From Chlorobium chlorochromatii (GTDB lineage: Bacteria > Bacteroidota > Chlorobiia > Chlorobiales > Chlorobiaceae), in NCBI GenBank assembly GCA_020721255.1, contig DYND01000009.1:1-55167 (forward strand): DNA of 55,167 nt, given 5' to 3'. The notes below the pieces were generated by a model that did not search any database, had not been told where the DNA came from, and saw nothing but the letters and a program-made list of their open reading frames with translations. This document shows positions 18,550 to 28,867 of the stretch, in pieces. Numbering within the stretch: the first letter of the stretch is position 1; each line of letters starts with the position of its first letter. A program made the translations under genes and the position numbers.

Positions 18550-18933
18550 TTACTCTCCTGTTAACTGACGATATGCAGCAGCATCAAGCAACGCATCAAG
18601 CGACGACGGATCGGCAACTTTCATTGTAATCAACCAACCGGAAGTATAAGGATCCTGATTCACCACTTCAGCATTATCAAGCTCGGTATTCGACTCAAGA
18701 ATTTCGCCGGCAACCGGTGCAAAAAGATCAGCAACCGTTTTGACCGCTTCAACTGTTCCAAACACTTCATGCTCTTTAAGAGTGGTTCCTGCAGATTTCA
18801 GCTCAACAAAAACAATATCGCCAAGCTCGTGCTGAGCAAAATCAGTAATACCAACAATTGCGGTAGTACCATCATCAAGCAGTTTAATCCATTCGTGGTC
18901 TTTGGTATAGCGAAGATCTTCAGGAATAGTCAT
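18550..18933 (-). CDS. gcvH: Glycine cleavage system H protein
   Basis: About 127 residues. The lipoyl-lysine is Lys65 in GTVEAVKTVADL, and the start MTIPEDLRYTKDHEW is the standard H-protein N-terminus; the upstream M (18939) is less likely. It shuttles the aminomethyl group between P, T and L proteins. It is translated just ahead of gcvPA, so the two were probably selected to be made together. Confidence 0.96.
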   Translation of the reverse strand: MTIPEDLRYTKDHEWIKLLDDGTTAIVGITDFAQHELGDIVFVELKSAGTTLKEHEVFGTVEAVKTVADLFAPVAGEILESNTELDNAEVVNQDPYTSGWLITMKVADPSSLDALLDAAAYRQLTGE

Positions 18934-19034
18934 GATCAAAAAGAGGTAAAAATGTTGATGGAGCTATCAGATAATAAGATGATTATTAAGGTAATATTTT
19001 TTGGAATCCTATCAAATGAGAAGGGAAATCCCTT

Positions 19035-19781
19035 TCAGGCAAGCCGTTGTCGCATTGCTTCATAGAGCAGCACACCGGTCGTAACACTGACATTCAACGA
19101 TTCAACACAGCCAGCCATAGGAATACGCACCACGTGATCGCAGAATTTTACCGCTTCAGGAGCTAACCCGCTTCCCTCCATACCAAGCACAAGAGCGGTG
19201 GACTTTGTCATATCGGCATCGGTATAGTTCAACTCTGCCTCCATATCGGCTGCAAGCACCTGAACATTACACTGATGAAGAAACTCAAGTGCCCGCACCA
19301 GGCTCTTTACTTTACAGACTCTGATATGCGAAAGCGCACCTGCAGATGCTTTATGCACTGTTGCATTAATTGGTGCACCCTTGCCTTCAACAAGCACAAC
19401 TGCATCAGCAGCAACCGCTTCCGCCGTTCGAATAATCGCTCCAATGTTGTGAGGATCATCAAGCCCTTGCAGCACAACTAAAAGCGGTGCGCTATTGCGC
19501 GGATGGGCAAGAATCTCTTCGAGCGAATAGTAGGTCAAAGTGCTGATTAAAGCACAAACTCCCTGATGCTTGTTTGTACCGGCAATCTCTGAGAGCTTTT
19601 CAAGACGCGCCTTTCCACTGACAAGCTTCAACCGCCTTGAGGTAATCACAATTTCCTTCAGCTTTGGATGGGAGGTATTGAATTGAAAATAGATTTTCTC
19701 AATGCTCTCAGGCTTTTGCTGGAGCAACTCAAGAACAGCATTTCTGCCGTAAACAATGTTTTCGGAATGTCCCGCATCCAT
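19035..19781 (-). CDS. rlmB: 23S rRNA 2'-O-ribose methyltransferase, RlmB/TrmH family
   Basis: 248 residues, SPOUT-class methyltransferase. The N-terminal substrate-binding domain (YGRNAVLELL) is followed by the knotted SAM domain with DDPHNIGAIIRTAEA, LGMEGSGL and the C-terminal RIPMAGCVESLNVSVTTGVL. RlmB methylates G2251 in E. coli 23S rRNA; the same target is likely but other TrmH-like paralogues cannot be excluded. It is divergent from nifJ; the 290-bp gap between them must hold both promoters but shows no clear elements. Confidence 0.9.
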   Translation of the reverse strand: MDAGHSENIVYGRNAVLELLQQKPESIEKIYFQFNTSHPKLKEIVITSRRLKLVSGKARLEKLSEIAGTNKHQGVCALISTLTYYSLEEILAHPRNSAPLLVVLQGLDDPHNIGAIIRTAEAVAADAVVLVEGKGAPINATVHKASAGALSHIRVCKVKSLVRALEFLHQCNVQVLAADMEAELNYTDADMTKSTALVLGMEGSGLAPEAVKFCDHVVRIPMAGCVESLNVSVTTGVLLYEAMRQRLA

Positions 19782-20071
19782 GTGTACACCTCTGGTCTTG
19801 TATCAATATTATGAAAAGAGCAAAAACGCCACACCGTGACGCACAAAAACACCATGAGTCGCAGGCCAAAACGTCTCAACAGGAAAAGGCGGAATCTAAT
19901 TAAATTTATCAAAAATCATTTTTTTTAATATCTTTCTGCCCTCATTGGTTTGTTTATTTAAAGCCGCTTTATTACAAATTTTCAGAGTTGCTTTTTATTG
20001 CAAGTTACACGCCAATACACTGCACGCTTACGCATGTCTTTCATCAATACACAAATCAGGTGACTGCCAGT

Positions 20072-23000
20072 ATGACCCGCATATTTAAAACCATGGAGGG
20101 AAATGAAGCTTTAGCTCATGTCTCTTATCGCACCAGTGAAGTAATTTGTATCTACCCTATTACCCCAGCCTCTCCGATGGGTGAATACTCAGAGGCTTGG
20201 TCAGCAGAGGGAAAGAAAAACATTTGGGGTTCTGTTCCAAAGATTGATGAATTGCAGAGTGAAGCGGGTGCTGCCGCGGCGGTACACGGTGCGTTGCAGA
20301 CTGGCGCTCTGACGACCACGTTTACCGCATCGCAGGGTTTGCTGCTGATGATTCCGAACATGTACAAAATAGCAGGCGAACTCTCACCATGCGTTATTCA
20401 TGTTTCAGCCCGTTCACTTGCAGCACAAGGCCTCTCAATTTTTGGCGATCACAGTGACGTCATGTCCATACGCGGCACAGGTTTTGCACTGCTTGCCTCC
20501 AGCTCTGTCCAGGAGGTCATGGATATGGCTCTCATAACAGCAGCCGCAACGCTTGAATCGCGGGTTCCATTCCTTCATTTCTTTGATGGTTTCAGAACAT
20601 CACATGAAATTTCAAAAATAGAGGTCATCCCTGATGAAATCATCCGTGAGATGATGAATGATGATTTAGTTATTGCACACAGAAATCGTCGCCTCAGTCC
20701 TGATGCTCCAATTATTCGTGGAACATCTCAGAATCCTGACGTCTATTTCCAGGCAAGAGAAACCGTCAACAGCTACTACAACGCCTGCCCTGAAATCACC
20801 GAAAAGGCGATGGAGCAATTCGGAAAACTGACAGGACGCAACTACAAATTGTACGAATATTACGGCGCACCCGATGCCGACCGTGTTATCGTTTTGATGG
20901 GTTCCGGTGTTGAAACCGCCCGTGAAACTATGGAGTACCTGAATAAGCAGGGCGAAAAAGTGGGCGTTATTCATGCACGCCTGTTCCGTCCGTTTGATGT
21001 TGAGCGCTTTGTTAAAGCATTCCCCGATACAGTCAAATCAGTAGCTGTACTCGATCGCCTGAAAGAACCTGGCAGCGCCGGCGAACCACTTTATCTTGAT
21101 ACCGTCAACGCCCTGCACGAAGGTGTACAGAATGGCTTGTTAAAACAGGTTCCAACCGTTATTGGTGGAAGGTATGGTCTTTCTTCCAAAGAATTTACGC
21201 CAGCCATGGTCAAGGCTGTGTTTGACAACCTTGCTTCCGCAAAGCCAAAAAATCACTTCACCGTTGGTATTAACGACAATGTTACCAACACCAGCCTTGA
21301 GGTTGACCACAGCTTTGCTATAGAGGCTGATGAAATGTTTCGCGCTCTCTTTTATGGACTCGGATCGGACGGAACCGTTGGTGCAAACAAAAACAGCATC
21401 AAAATTATTGGAGAGAACACCGAGAATTTTGCCCAAGGCTATTTTGTCTATGACTCCAAAAAGTCCGGATCAATTACGACATCGCATCTTCGGTTTGGAC
21501 CGAACCAGATTCGTTCAGCTTATCTTGTTACTGAAGCACAGTTTATTGGCTGTCACCACTGGATTTTCCTTGAGCTGCTCGATCTCGTCAAAAATCTCAA
21601 AAAAGGCGGGACGCTGCTGTTGAATACACCTTATGCAGCAGATGAACTGTGGGATAAACTACCAAAAGTAGTGCAGGAACATTTAATCAGCAAAGAGGCA
21701 AAACTTTACACTATCGATGCCTACAAAGTTGCTCATGCCAGCGGTATGGGGCAACGCATCAACACCATTATGCAAGCCTGCTTCTTCGCTATCTCCGGTG
21801 TATTACCTGGTGATGAGGCGATTGAGAAAATTAAGTACGCTATTCGTGAAACCTATGGCAAAAAAGGTGATGAGGTTGTTAACCAGAACATCAAAGCTGT
21901 TGATGATACCATTTCCAACCTGCATCAAGTAACCATTGGCTCGGCTGTCAACAGCACAAAAGAATTGCGTCCAACCGTCGTTGGCGATGCTCCTGAGTTT
22001 GTCTGCAACGTGCTTGCCAAAATCATTGCTGGTGATGGCGACAACATTCCTGTTAGTGATCTTCCTGTCGATGGAACCTATCCTACAGGAACAGCAAAAT
22101 TTGAAAAACGTAATCTTGCCGATGAAATTCCGGTATGGGAATCGTCAGCATGTATTCAGTGTGCCAAATGCGTCTTTGTTTGTCCACACGCCGCAATCCG
22201 CGTGAAAGTATATGATCCAAAAAATCTGGAGAGTGCACCAACAACCTTTAAAGCAACTGAAGCTAAAGGTGCTCATTGGGAAGGCATGTGCTACACCATT
22301 CAGGTTGCTCCTGAAGATTGTACCGGATGTGAAATATGTGCACGCATCTGCCCGGGCAAAGACAAAAAGAATCCTGACATCAGAGCCTTGATGATGAAGC
22401 CACAGTTGCCTATTCGTGAAACTGAAGCCGAAAACTGGGAGTTTTTCCTGAAACTTCCGGAGTACGATCGCAGCAAAATCAATACCAGGCTGATCAAAGA
22501 GCAGCAGCTCCAGGAACCACTCTTCGAGTTCTCAGGTGCTTGCGCAGGATGTGGAGAAACACCTTATGTCAAGCTTTTGACCCAGCTCTTTGGCGATCGT
22601 CTGGTGATTGGCAATGCTACTGGCTGCTCATCCATTTATGGTGGAAACCTGCCGACAACACCGTACTCTAAAGATGCTTGCGGTCGCGGCCCGGCATGGT
22701 CGAACTCACTCTTTGAGGACACCGCTGAATTTGCGCTTGGATTCAGAATTTCCATTGACAAACAGCGTGAATATGCAAGCGAACTCTTGAAACGTGTTGC
22801 ATCAGAAATCGGTGAAAAACTGGTTACAGACATTCTTGAAGCACACGAAACCAATGAAGCGGAAATCTTTGAACAGAGAGCACGCGTCGCAATCGTAAAA
22901 GAGAAGCTCGCCACAATGAACTCTTCTGAGGCACGCAACCTGATGGCTGTTGCCGATATGCTCGTCAAAAAGAGCGTCTGGGGCGTTGGTGGTGATGGCT

Positions 23001-23632
23001 GGGCTTACGATATCGGTTACGGTGGCGTTGATCACATAACAGCGGGCGACAAGAACGTCAATCTGCTTGTGCTCGATACAGAAGTCTATTCAAACACCGG
23101 TGGTCAGGCATCAAAAGCAACGCCAAAGGCTGCCGTAGCAAAGTTCTCCGCAGCAGGGCGCTCAGTAACGAAGAAAGACCTTGGCTTAATTTCCATGAGC
23201 TATGGTAATGCGTATGTCGCCTCTGTGGCGTTTGGTTCAAGAGATGAGCAGACACTGAAAGCGTTCCTTGAAGCTGAAGCATACAACGGGCCTTCTATCA
23301 TTATCGCTTACTCGCACTGTATTGCGCAAGGTATCAATATGGCGACGGCTCTTGATAACCAGAAAGCCGCTGTTGATTCAGGTCACTGGCTTCTCTACCG
23401 CTACAACCCTGAGAGATTGCTTGAGGGCAAAAACCCACTCATGCTTGACTCGAAAAAGCCAAAAATGCCAGTCGCGCAGTTCCTTGATATGGAGAACCGT
23501 TTCAGAATGCTGAAAAAGAGCCACAAAAATCTTGCGGCTAACTACTATACAGCTATCCAGAAAGAGGTTGATGCTCGCTGGGCGCATTATGAATATCTTG
23601 CAGCACGCAGCTTTGATGAGCTGAAAAAATAA
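20072..23632 (+). CDS. nifJ: Pyruvate:ferredoxin (flavodoxin) oxidoreductase / pyruvate synthase
   Basis: 1186 residues, a single-chain homodimeric enzyme with domains in the order gamma-alpha-delta-beta. Two 4Fe-4S cluster motifs start near Cys694 (CIQCAKCVFVCP) and Cys750 (CTGCEICARICP); the third cluster and thiamine-binding part begins at CAGCGETPY (about 824). In green sulfur bacteria this enzyme runs mainly in the reductive direction, carboxylating acetyl-CoA from the reverse TCA cycle to pyruvate with reduced ferredoxin. The start MTRIFKTMEGNEA (20072) matches the family; the open extension to 19988 is not conserved. It is followed by a strong terminator. Confidence 0.97.
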   Translation: MTRIFKTMEGNEALAHVSYRTSEVICIYPITPASPMGEYSEAWSAEGKKNIWGSVPKIDELQSEAGAAAAVHGALQTGALTTTFTASQGLLLMIPNMYKIAGELSPCVIHVSARSLAAQGLSIFGDHSDVMSIRGTGFALLASSSVQEVMDMALITAAATLESRVPFLHFFDGFRTSHEISKIEVIPDEIIREMMNDDLVIAHRNRRLSPDAPIIRGTSQNPDVYFQARETVNSYYNACPEITEKAMEQFGKLTGRNYKLYEYYGAPDADRVIVLMGSGVETARETMEYLNKQGEKVGVIHARLFRPFDVERFVKAFPDTVKSVAVLDRLKEPGSAGEPLYLDTVNALHEGVQNGLLKQVPTVIGGRYGLSSKEFTPAMVKAVFDNLASAKPKNHFTVGINDNVTNTSLEVDHSFAIEADEMFRALFYGLGSDGTVGANKNSIKIIGENTENFAQGYFVYDSKKSGSITTSHLRFGPNQIRSAYLVTEAQFIGCHHWIFLELLDLVKNLKKGGTLLLNTPYAADELWDKLPKVVQEHLISKEAKLYTIDAYKVAHASGMGQRINTIMQACFFAISGVLPGDEAIEKIKYAIRETYGKKGDEVVNQNIKAVDDTISNLHQVTIGSAVNSTKELRPTVVGDAPEFVCNVLAKIIAGDGDNIPVSDLPVDGTYPTGTAKFEKRNLADEIPVWESSACIQCAKCVFVCPHAAIRVKVYDPKNLESAPTTFKATEAKGAHWEGMCYTIQVAPEDCTGCEICARICPGKDKKNPDIRALMMKPQLPIRETEAENWEFFLKLPEYDRSKINTRLIKEQQLQEPLFEFSGACAGCGETPYVKLLTQLFGDRLVIGNATGCSSIYGGNLPTTPYSKDACGRGPAWSNSLFEDTAEFALGFRISIDKQREYASELLKRVASEIGEKLVTDILEAHETNEAEIFEQRARVAIVKEKLATMNSSEARNLMAVADMLVKKSVWGVGGDGWAYDIGYGGVDHITAGDKNVNLLVLDTEVYSNTGGQASKATPKAAVAKFSAAGRSVTKKDLGLISMSYGNAYVASVAFGSRDEQTLKAFLEAEAYNGPSIIIAYSHCIAQGINMATALDNQKAAVDSGHWLLYRYNPERLLEGKNPLMLDSKKPKMPVAQFLDMENRFRMLKKSHKNLAANYYTAIQKEVDARWAHYEYLAARSFDELKK

Positions 23633-23657
23633 AGCTGTACGATAGACTATTACAACG

Positions 23658-23712
23658 TGAGCGCCACTTTTGCTGATTGACAAAATCATGCAAGAGTGGC
23701 GCTCAGTTTTTT
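23658..23712 (+). terminator. Intrinsic terminator of nifJ
   Basis: An 11-bp perfect stem TGAGCGCCACT / AGTGGCGCTCA (23658-23668 with 23695-23705) is followed by G and six T. Confidence 0.88.
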
Positions 23713-23741
23713 CAGAAAATACAGAACGATGACGCTCTCCA

Positions 23742-25064
23742 TTACCGGAGTGTGCGCCGTTTAATTCTCTCCTGCATCTCACTTGCTTTGACTGGAAACC
23801 CTCGTTTTTCGTAAACCTGCCGAAGATGTTCCATGATTTCAATCTCATCGGGATTCAGGTGCATCGCTTTTTCAAGCATCTCCTGCGCCTGTTGATAGCG
23901 CCTGGTTTTAAACAATATCCAGCCAAGCGTATCGAGATAACTCGCGTTTTCTGGCTCCTGTGCCACTGCTTTTCTTGCAAGAGTGTGAGCGCGAAAGAGT
24001 GATTTCCCTTGAAGAACAAGTGTATAAGCAAGATTGTTCATAGCAAGGGCATTGCCAGGTTCTAAACGTACAAGATGTTCATAAATGCGCAGTGACTTAT
24101 CCATCTGTCCACTCTTTTCATAACAGAGTGCAAGCGTATTTTTCGCCTGACGATAAAGCCAACGCTCCTGAGGATCTTTGCCCGGACGGGTTACCTTTTC
24201 AAGCACATCAATAGCTTTTGTGACGTTACCACGCTGCAAGTGCAGTTCACCCTCCATAACACGCAAGGGTAACAACGAACGTGGATTGTTGGGCGTGCGA
24301 TGATATAATGAATCAAGCATAGCATGAGCTGGCTCAACATAAGCGCCATTGCGCGAAGCACGCATAACAAATAACCGTGTCAGTTCAAGCTGTTGATTTT
24401 CTGTAGCTTGACTCGAAGCATAAAAACGCGCCAGATCATCACGAAATACCCCATTATTACCGGACAGAACGTCACACTCAAAGAGCGCAAGCCATGCAGA
24501 AAGCACAAGAGGATTGTGGTACAGCAACTCTCTGAATGTTGTCGAGGCAAGCTCATAGTGCGCCGTTTGCATTGAGAGTTTGCCAAGAGTAAAAAGCAGC
24601 TTCTCTTTCTCCTCTCCTTGCTCACTATCGGCACGTTGCCGATAAAGCGCAACCTCTTGATTAAAGCGATTAATCTCCTGCGTAATGCCGCTCAGCAGTT
24701 GAGCATAAGAGTGATTATCTGGATTGAGCTGGACGCTTTTTTCGCCATGCACCCTTGCAGAATCGAGCATACCAAGCCCGACATAAGCGTTTGAGAGAGC
24801 ATAATGAATGGCTGCGTTGGATGGTTGTGCGCTCAAAAGTTGGCGGTAGCGATGTGCTGCTTCACCATACTCGCCTCGGGCATTGTGCAGAGTCGCTGCC
24901 ACAAATGCACGTCGGTGTACGTCAGCAAGAGAGTCCGCTGGTGCAATACCTTTACTTTGCGTGCTTTGTGCGAATAACGCTTGCGAAGAGAACAACGAAA
25001 CACAAAGAGCGCAAAAAGTAAGTTGCTTAGAACAACGGCTGGGCATCAAACAGGGGAGTTTCAT
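23742..25064 (-). CDS. Secreted or periplasmic TPR-repeat protein
   Basis: About 440 residues. The N-terminus (CSKQLTFCALCVSLFSSQAL, then FAQS) looks like a cleavable signal peptide. At least six tetratricopeptide-type helical pairs follow, for example NAAIHYALSNAYVGLGMLDS, LRIYEHLVRLEPGNALAMNN and YLDTLGWILFKTRRYQQAQE. Such repeats mediate protein-protein contacts; no catalytic domain is present. Its start (25064, or 25046 for MPSRCSK) overlaps the ruvB 3' end, so it is the last gene of the ruvB transcript. Function unknown. Confidence 0.8.
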   Translation of the reverse strand: MKLPCLMPSRCSKQLTFCALCVSLFSSQALFAQSTQSKGIAPADSLADVHRRAFVAATLHNARGEYGEAAHRYRQLLSAQPSNAAIHYALSNAYVGLGMLDSARVHGEKSVQLNPDNHSYAQLLSGITQEINRFNQEVALYRQRADSEQGEEKEKLLFTLGKLSMQTAHYELASTTFRELLYHNPLVLSAWLALFECDVLSGNNGVFRDDLARFYASSQATENQQLELTRLFVMRASRNGAYVEPAHAMLDSLYHRTPNNPRSLLPLRVMEGELHLQRGNVTKAIDVLEKVTRPGKDPQERWLYRQAKNTLALCYEKSGQMDKSLRIYEHLVRLEPGNALAMNNLAYTLVLQGKSLFRAHTLARKAVAQEPENASYLDTLGWILFKTRRYQQAQEMLEKAMHLNPDEIEIMEHLRQVYEKRGFPVKASEMQERIKRRTLR

Positions 25065-26061
25065 GGCGATCAGTACCAGTTGAAAAACGCATAAAAGCCT
25101 GACGAGTAGCAACTCGCCCTCGTGTTGTTCTGGTCAAATACCCAGCCTGAATCAGATAAGGTTCATACACCTCTTCAATGGTATCGCGCTCATCACCAAC
25201 CGAGACCGCAAGAGAGGCAATACCAACAGGTCCTCCATCAAATTTATTGACAATGGTATCCATTATTTTTTTATCCATATCATCAAGCCCCTCCTCATCA
25301 ATTTCAAGGCAGGCAAGCGTTTTCATGGCAATACCTCGCGTAATAGTAGTAACCCCATCAACCTGCGCAAAATCCCTCGCACGACGAAGCAGACGGTTGG
25401 CAATACGTGGCGTTCCACGTGAACGACCGGCAATTTCGGCAGCCGCATCAACCTCAACACCAATGCCAAGTATTGATGATGCACGGACGATAATGCGCTC
25501 AAGCAGCTCTGGTTCATAATAATCGAATCGGCTGTTAATACCGAATCGAGCCCTGAGCGGAGAGGTCAGCAGACCTGAACGAGTGGTTGCCCCAACCAGC
25601 GTAAAGGGCTCAATACGTAATTGTACGGCACGTGCCGATGGCCCGCTGTCGAGCATGATATCGATTCGAAAATCCTCCATAGCAGAGTAAAGATACTCCT
25701 CAACTGTTGGTGGCATCCGGTGAATTTCATCAATAAAAAGAACATCACCTTTTTGCAAACTGGTCAACAAACCCGCAAGATTTCCTGCTTTGTCAAGCAG
25801 TGGTCCTGAAGTCGCTTTAATGCTGCATCCCATTTCCGAGGCGATAATATAGGCAAGTGTTGTTTTGCCAAGCCCGGGCGGACCGGAGAGTAAAACATGA
25901 TCCAGCGCATCACCGCGCATTTTTGCCGCTGAAATAAAGACTTTCAGGTTATCGGTCAAGCGTTGCTGACCGGCAAAATCCTCCATGCGGATTGGCCGTA
26001 TCTGCTCTTCAAGCTTTGATTCCACCGCATCGGGTGGTGTATTCAGCAATTCTATTCTCAA
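25027..26061 (-). CDS. ruvB: Holliday junction branch-migration helicase RuvB
   Basis: 344 residues. Walker A GPPGLGKT (60-67), Walker B FIDEIH (109-114), sensor 1 GATTRSGLL and the C-terminal winged helix with GYLTRTTRGRVAT are all intact. With RuvA it drives branch migration and with RuvC resolves junctions; neither is in the window. The gene follows the ABC permease gene after 34 bases. Confidence 0.97.
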   Translation of the reverse strand: MRIELLNTPPDAVESKLEEQIRPIRMEDFAGQQRLTDNLKVFISAAKMRGDALDHVLLSGPPGLGKTTLAYIIASEMGCSIKATSGPLLDKAGNLAGLLTSLQKGDVLFIDEIHRMPPTVEEYLYSAMEDFRIDIMLDSGPSARAVQLRIEPFTLVGATTRSGLLTSPLRARFGINSRFDYYEPELLERIIVRASSILGIGVEVDAAAEIAGRSRGTPRIANRLLRRARDFAQVDGVTTITRGIAMKTLACLEIDEEGLDDMDKKIMDTIVNKFDGGPVGIASLAVSVGDERDTIEEVYEPYLIQAGYLTRTTRGRVATRQAFMRFSTGTDRHETPLFDAQPLF

Positions 26062-26095
26062 ACAAAAAAAGGCGTTACAGGTTGAACGAAGCCGC

Positions 26096-27061
26096 TCATA
26101 ATTTTATACGCGGATCAGCGACCGCATAAAGCACATCGGCAAAAAGATTACCAAGCACAATGAGCGAACCTGAGATAAACGTATTGGCGATAATAAGTGG
26201 ATAGTCTCTCGAAAAAATAGCCTCAACCGTTACTCTGCCCATGCCGGGAAAGGCAAAAATCACTTCAATAAAAAGTGCCCCACTGAAAATAAAAGGCAGT
26301 GAACTCCCCATAATCGTAATCACCGGCAAGAGAGCATTACGCAAAGCATGACGAAAAATCACAACATTTTCCGACAACCCTTTCGCTCTTGCTGTACGAA
26401 TGTAATCCTGACGGATCACTTCAAGCATACTCCCCCGCACATAACGAGCAATACCGGCTGCTCCATTAATGCTGAGCACGGTAACCGGCAATACGAGATG
26501 CCAAAGTCGGTCGAGCACAAAACCTGCCATACCAAAACCCTCTGCACCAATTTCATTCAAACCAGAAGTAGGAAAAAGAGGCAGCTTCAACGCAAAAAGA
26601 ATAATCATCATCAACGCAAACCAGAACTCAGGCATCGAGTAAAAGAAAAGTGCAGTGATAGTCAGAAAGCGGTCAAGAAAGGTGTTCTGGCGAACGGCTG
26701 AAATAATGCCGATAAGAATACCAAAGGTAAAATTGGCAATCAGTGTCAAGAAAGCAATTGTCATGGTAATCGGCAGGGCACTGGCAATAACTTCAAAAAC
26801 AGGCTGCTGTGCGCGACTGAAACTTCGCCCAAAATCACCCTGCAGTACATTGCCCAGCCATTTAAAATATTGTACCGGCAACGAATCGTTCAGTCCATAT
26901 TGTTCACGGATCTGTTCAGCCACATTGGGACTGATGCCGGGCTGAATAAAAAATGCAGCCGGATCGCCCGGGGCAAGCCGAATGATAAAAAAAGTGAGTG
27001 TTAAAACCCCGAAAATAAGCGGTATGGCAATCAGTAACCGTTTAACAATATATCTCAGCAT
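26096..27061 (-). CDS. Peptide-type ABC transporter permease (OppB/DppB family)
   Basis: 321 residues with six membrane helices. The ATPase-contact loop (DYIRTARAKGLSENVVIFRH, the EAA-like motif) is near residues 218-237. Together with the lipoprotein encoded six bases upstream it should import oligopeptides or a similar solute. The second permease (OppC) and the ATPases are not adjacent; an OppD-like ATPase lies alone at 40559. Confidence 0.9.
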   Translation of the reverse strand: MLRYIVKRLLIAIPLIFGVLTLTFFIIRLAPGDPAAFFIQPGISPNVAEQIREQYGLNDSLPVQYFKWLGNVLQGDFGRSFSRAQQPVFEVIASALPITMTIAFLTLIANFTFGILIGIISAVRQNTFLDRFLTITALFFYSMPEFWFALMMIILFALKLPLFPTSGLNEIGAEGFGMAGFVLDRLWHLVLPVTVLSINGAAGIARYVRGSMLEVIRQDYIRTARAKGLSENVVIFRHALRNALLPVITIMGSSLPFIFSGALFIEVIFAFPGMGRVTVEAIFSRDYPLIIANTFISGSLIVLGNLFADVLYAVADPRIKL

Positions 27062-27067
27062 AACATT

Positions 27068-28861
27068 TTATGGTGCAATGTGGGCTGAAGGGCGCAACCT
27101 CCAGTCATCAATATTATAAAAGGTGCCGGATATATTAAGTTCTTCACCCTCAATTCTCTTGCTGAACCCTTGCGTCTCCTGCATCCAGTAGAGAAAGGTC
27201 ACTGGTTGATCGCGATGTAAAATCTCCTGATACTCCAGCCAATAAGGTTTTGCGCCTGTTACCTCCATCTTCTGTTTTGCAAGTTCACAAAGCTGATCAA
27301 TCCGTGGATTCTGATAACCGGTAAAATTAAAGCGACTCTTCTTCAAATCGGAACCCCACACATCGAGTGGATCAATCTCCAAACCAATTGCCCATCCAGC
27401 CATCCACGCATCCAGCTTTCGTTCGCGAAGATTCTCAAAAAAGACATTCGACTCCTGCACATCAAGTTTGCAGTCGATACCGATAGCCCGCAGATATTGC
27501 TGAATAACCACACTTGCATCTGTGCGACGTTCATTTCCTGCATTGGTATAAAGCGTGAAGCTGAACTTTTTACCCTGCTTTTGCAAAATGCCATCAGCGC
27601 CAGGCAGCCAACCTTCAGCAGCAAGCAACGCTTTGGCTTGTGCTTGATCAAAAGCGTGTGGCGCAAGCCGATTATGATAAGCCCATTTCAATGACGGTGA
27701 TATATCAGTATTACAAAGAACACCATATTGCTTGAGATAACCATCAATAATTGACTCACGATCAATCGCATGGGTCAACGCAAGTCGCACACGCGCCGAA
27801 CCAAAAAGTGGATGCGGTGTAACGCGACCGCTTTTATGATACTCCCGCTGATCGATATTTGACCATCCAACATAATCATAGGCTCGCAGTCCGACGGTTT
27901 TCACCTCAATCTGAGGGTTCGCCTGCTGCAATCCCTTAAAATCCTCTGGCTTGATATTTTCCACCACATCCACCGCGCCAGTCTGAAGCTGCGTCAAGCG
28001 CACCGTGTAATCAGGCACAACCTTGAACGTAATCAACGGAATCGTTCCCGGCTTTGGCAGCGTTGATTTCGGACTTGATGCAAGCTCAATCTGCTGTTGC
28101 TGCTGCCAAGTTTTCAGGTGATACGGACCTGCACCAAGAGGTTGTTGATTAAGTTCGGAATGGCGCACCTCTTCCGGCTTAACATTTTTCCACTGATGTG
28201 CCGGAAGTGGCGTCAGCGACGTATGAAAAAGAGCGAGATGCTCAGGAACCGGCTTGAAAAAATGGAAGATCAACGTCGTATCATTCGGCGTTTCAATAGC
28301 TTTATCAAAATCAACCTGCCCTTTATCAGCTCCGACAAGCTCGGCAAGATATTGCTGACGGGCACTGGCAATCACAGGATCGCCGTAGAGTTTATACGTA
28401 AACTTGAAATCGCCCGATACCACCGGCTTGCCATCATGCCAGAAGGCATCATTTCGCAAAATGTAGGTAAGCGTTTTATGATCTGCCGACATCGTCCACG
28501 TTTTAGCAATTGCACCTTGTGGTGCTTTTTTTGCTTGTCCTTGCGCTGTTTCGCGCAACTTTTTTTCAAGTGCGAGATAGTTCAAGAGCCCTGTCGAAGT
28601 ATCAAATTCACTTTGCAAAAGCGAAGGATAAATAAGTCCGATAATATTCCCAGACGTTACCGTACTGCCAAGCACGGGATTAAGATAATCGGCATCGCCA
28701 AGCATGGCAATCACCAGCGTCGAATCCATCGCAGCACTACTTTTGCCATTGCCACCACTCCTCTGCCCGCACGACGAAAGGAAAAGCAACATCAATACAA
28801 GAAAAATGCTGCCAAAAAATCTGCTTGAGGCAGAGATACACTTACTCAAAGAGTCCATCAT
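27068..28861 (-). CDS. Peptide-type ABC transporter substrate-binding lipoprotein (SBP family 5)
   Basis: 597 residues. A lipoprotein signal ends in the lipobox LSSC (Cys31), followed by the two-lobed SBP_bac_5 fold (DYLNPVLGSTVTSGNIIGLI near 55, then AKTWTMSADHKTLTYILRND near 120). It would capture peptides or similar ligands in the periplasm and deliver them to the neighbouring permease. The gene lies between hprK (7 bases) and the permease (6 bases), probably on one transcript. Confidence 0.9.
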   Translation of the reverse strand: MMDSLSKCISASSRFFGSIFLVLMLLFLSSCGQRSGGNGKSSAAMDSTLVIAMLGDADYLNPVLGSTVTSGNIIGLIYPSLLQSEFDTSTGLLNYLALEKKLRETAQGQAKKAPQGAIAKTWTMSADHKTLTYILRNDAFWHDGKPVVSGDFKFTYKLYGDPVIASARQQYLAELVGADKGQVDFDKAIETPNDTTLIFHFFKPVPEHLALFHTSLTPLPAHQWKNVKPEEVRHSELNQQPLGAGPYHLKTWQQQQQIELASSPKSTLPKPGTIPLITFKVVPDYTVRLTQLQTGAVDVVENIKPEDFKGLQQANPQIEVKTVGLRAYDYVGWSNIDQREYHKSGRVTPHPLFGSARVRLALTHAIDRESIIDGYLKQYGVLCNTDISPSLKWAYHNRLAPHAFDQAQAKALLAAEGWLPGADGILQKQGKKFSFTLYTNAGNERRTDASVVIQQYLRAIGIDCKLDVQESNVFFENLRERKLDAWMAGWAIGLEIDPLDVWGSDLKKSRFNFTGYQNPRIDQLCELAKQKMEVTGAKPYWLEYQEILHRDQPVTFLYWMQETQGFSKRIEGEELNISGTFYNIDDWRLRPSAHIAP

Positions 28862-28867
28862 TATTTG

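Noticed and set aside
28097..28828. 243-codon antisense ORF opposite the substrate-binding lipoprotein gene
   Set aside because: Arginine- and lysine-rich shadow translation; the opposite strand has a lipobox and an SBP fold.
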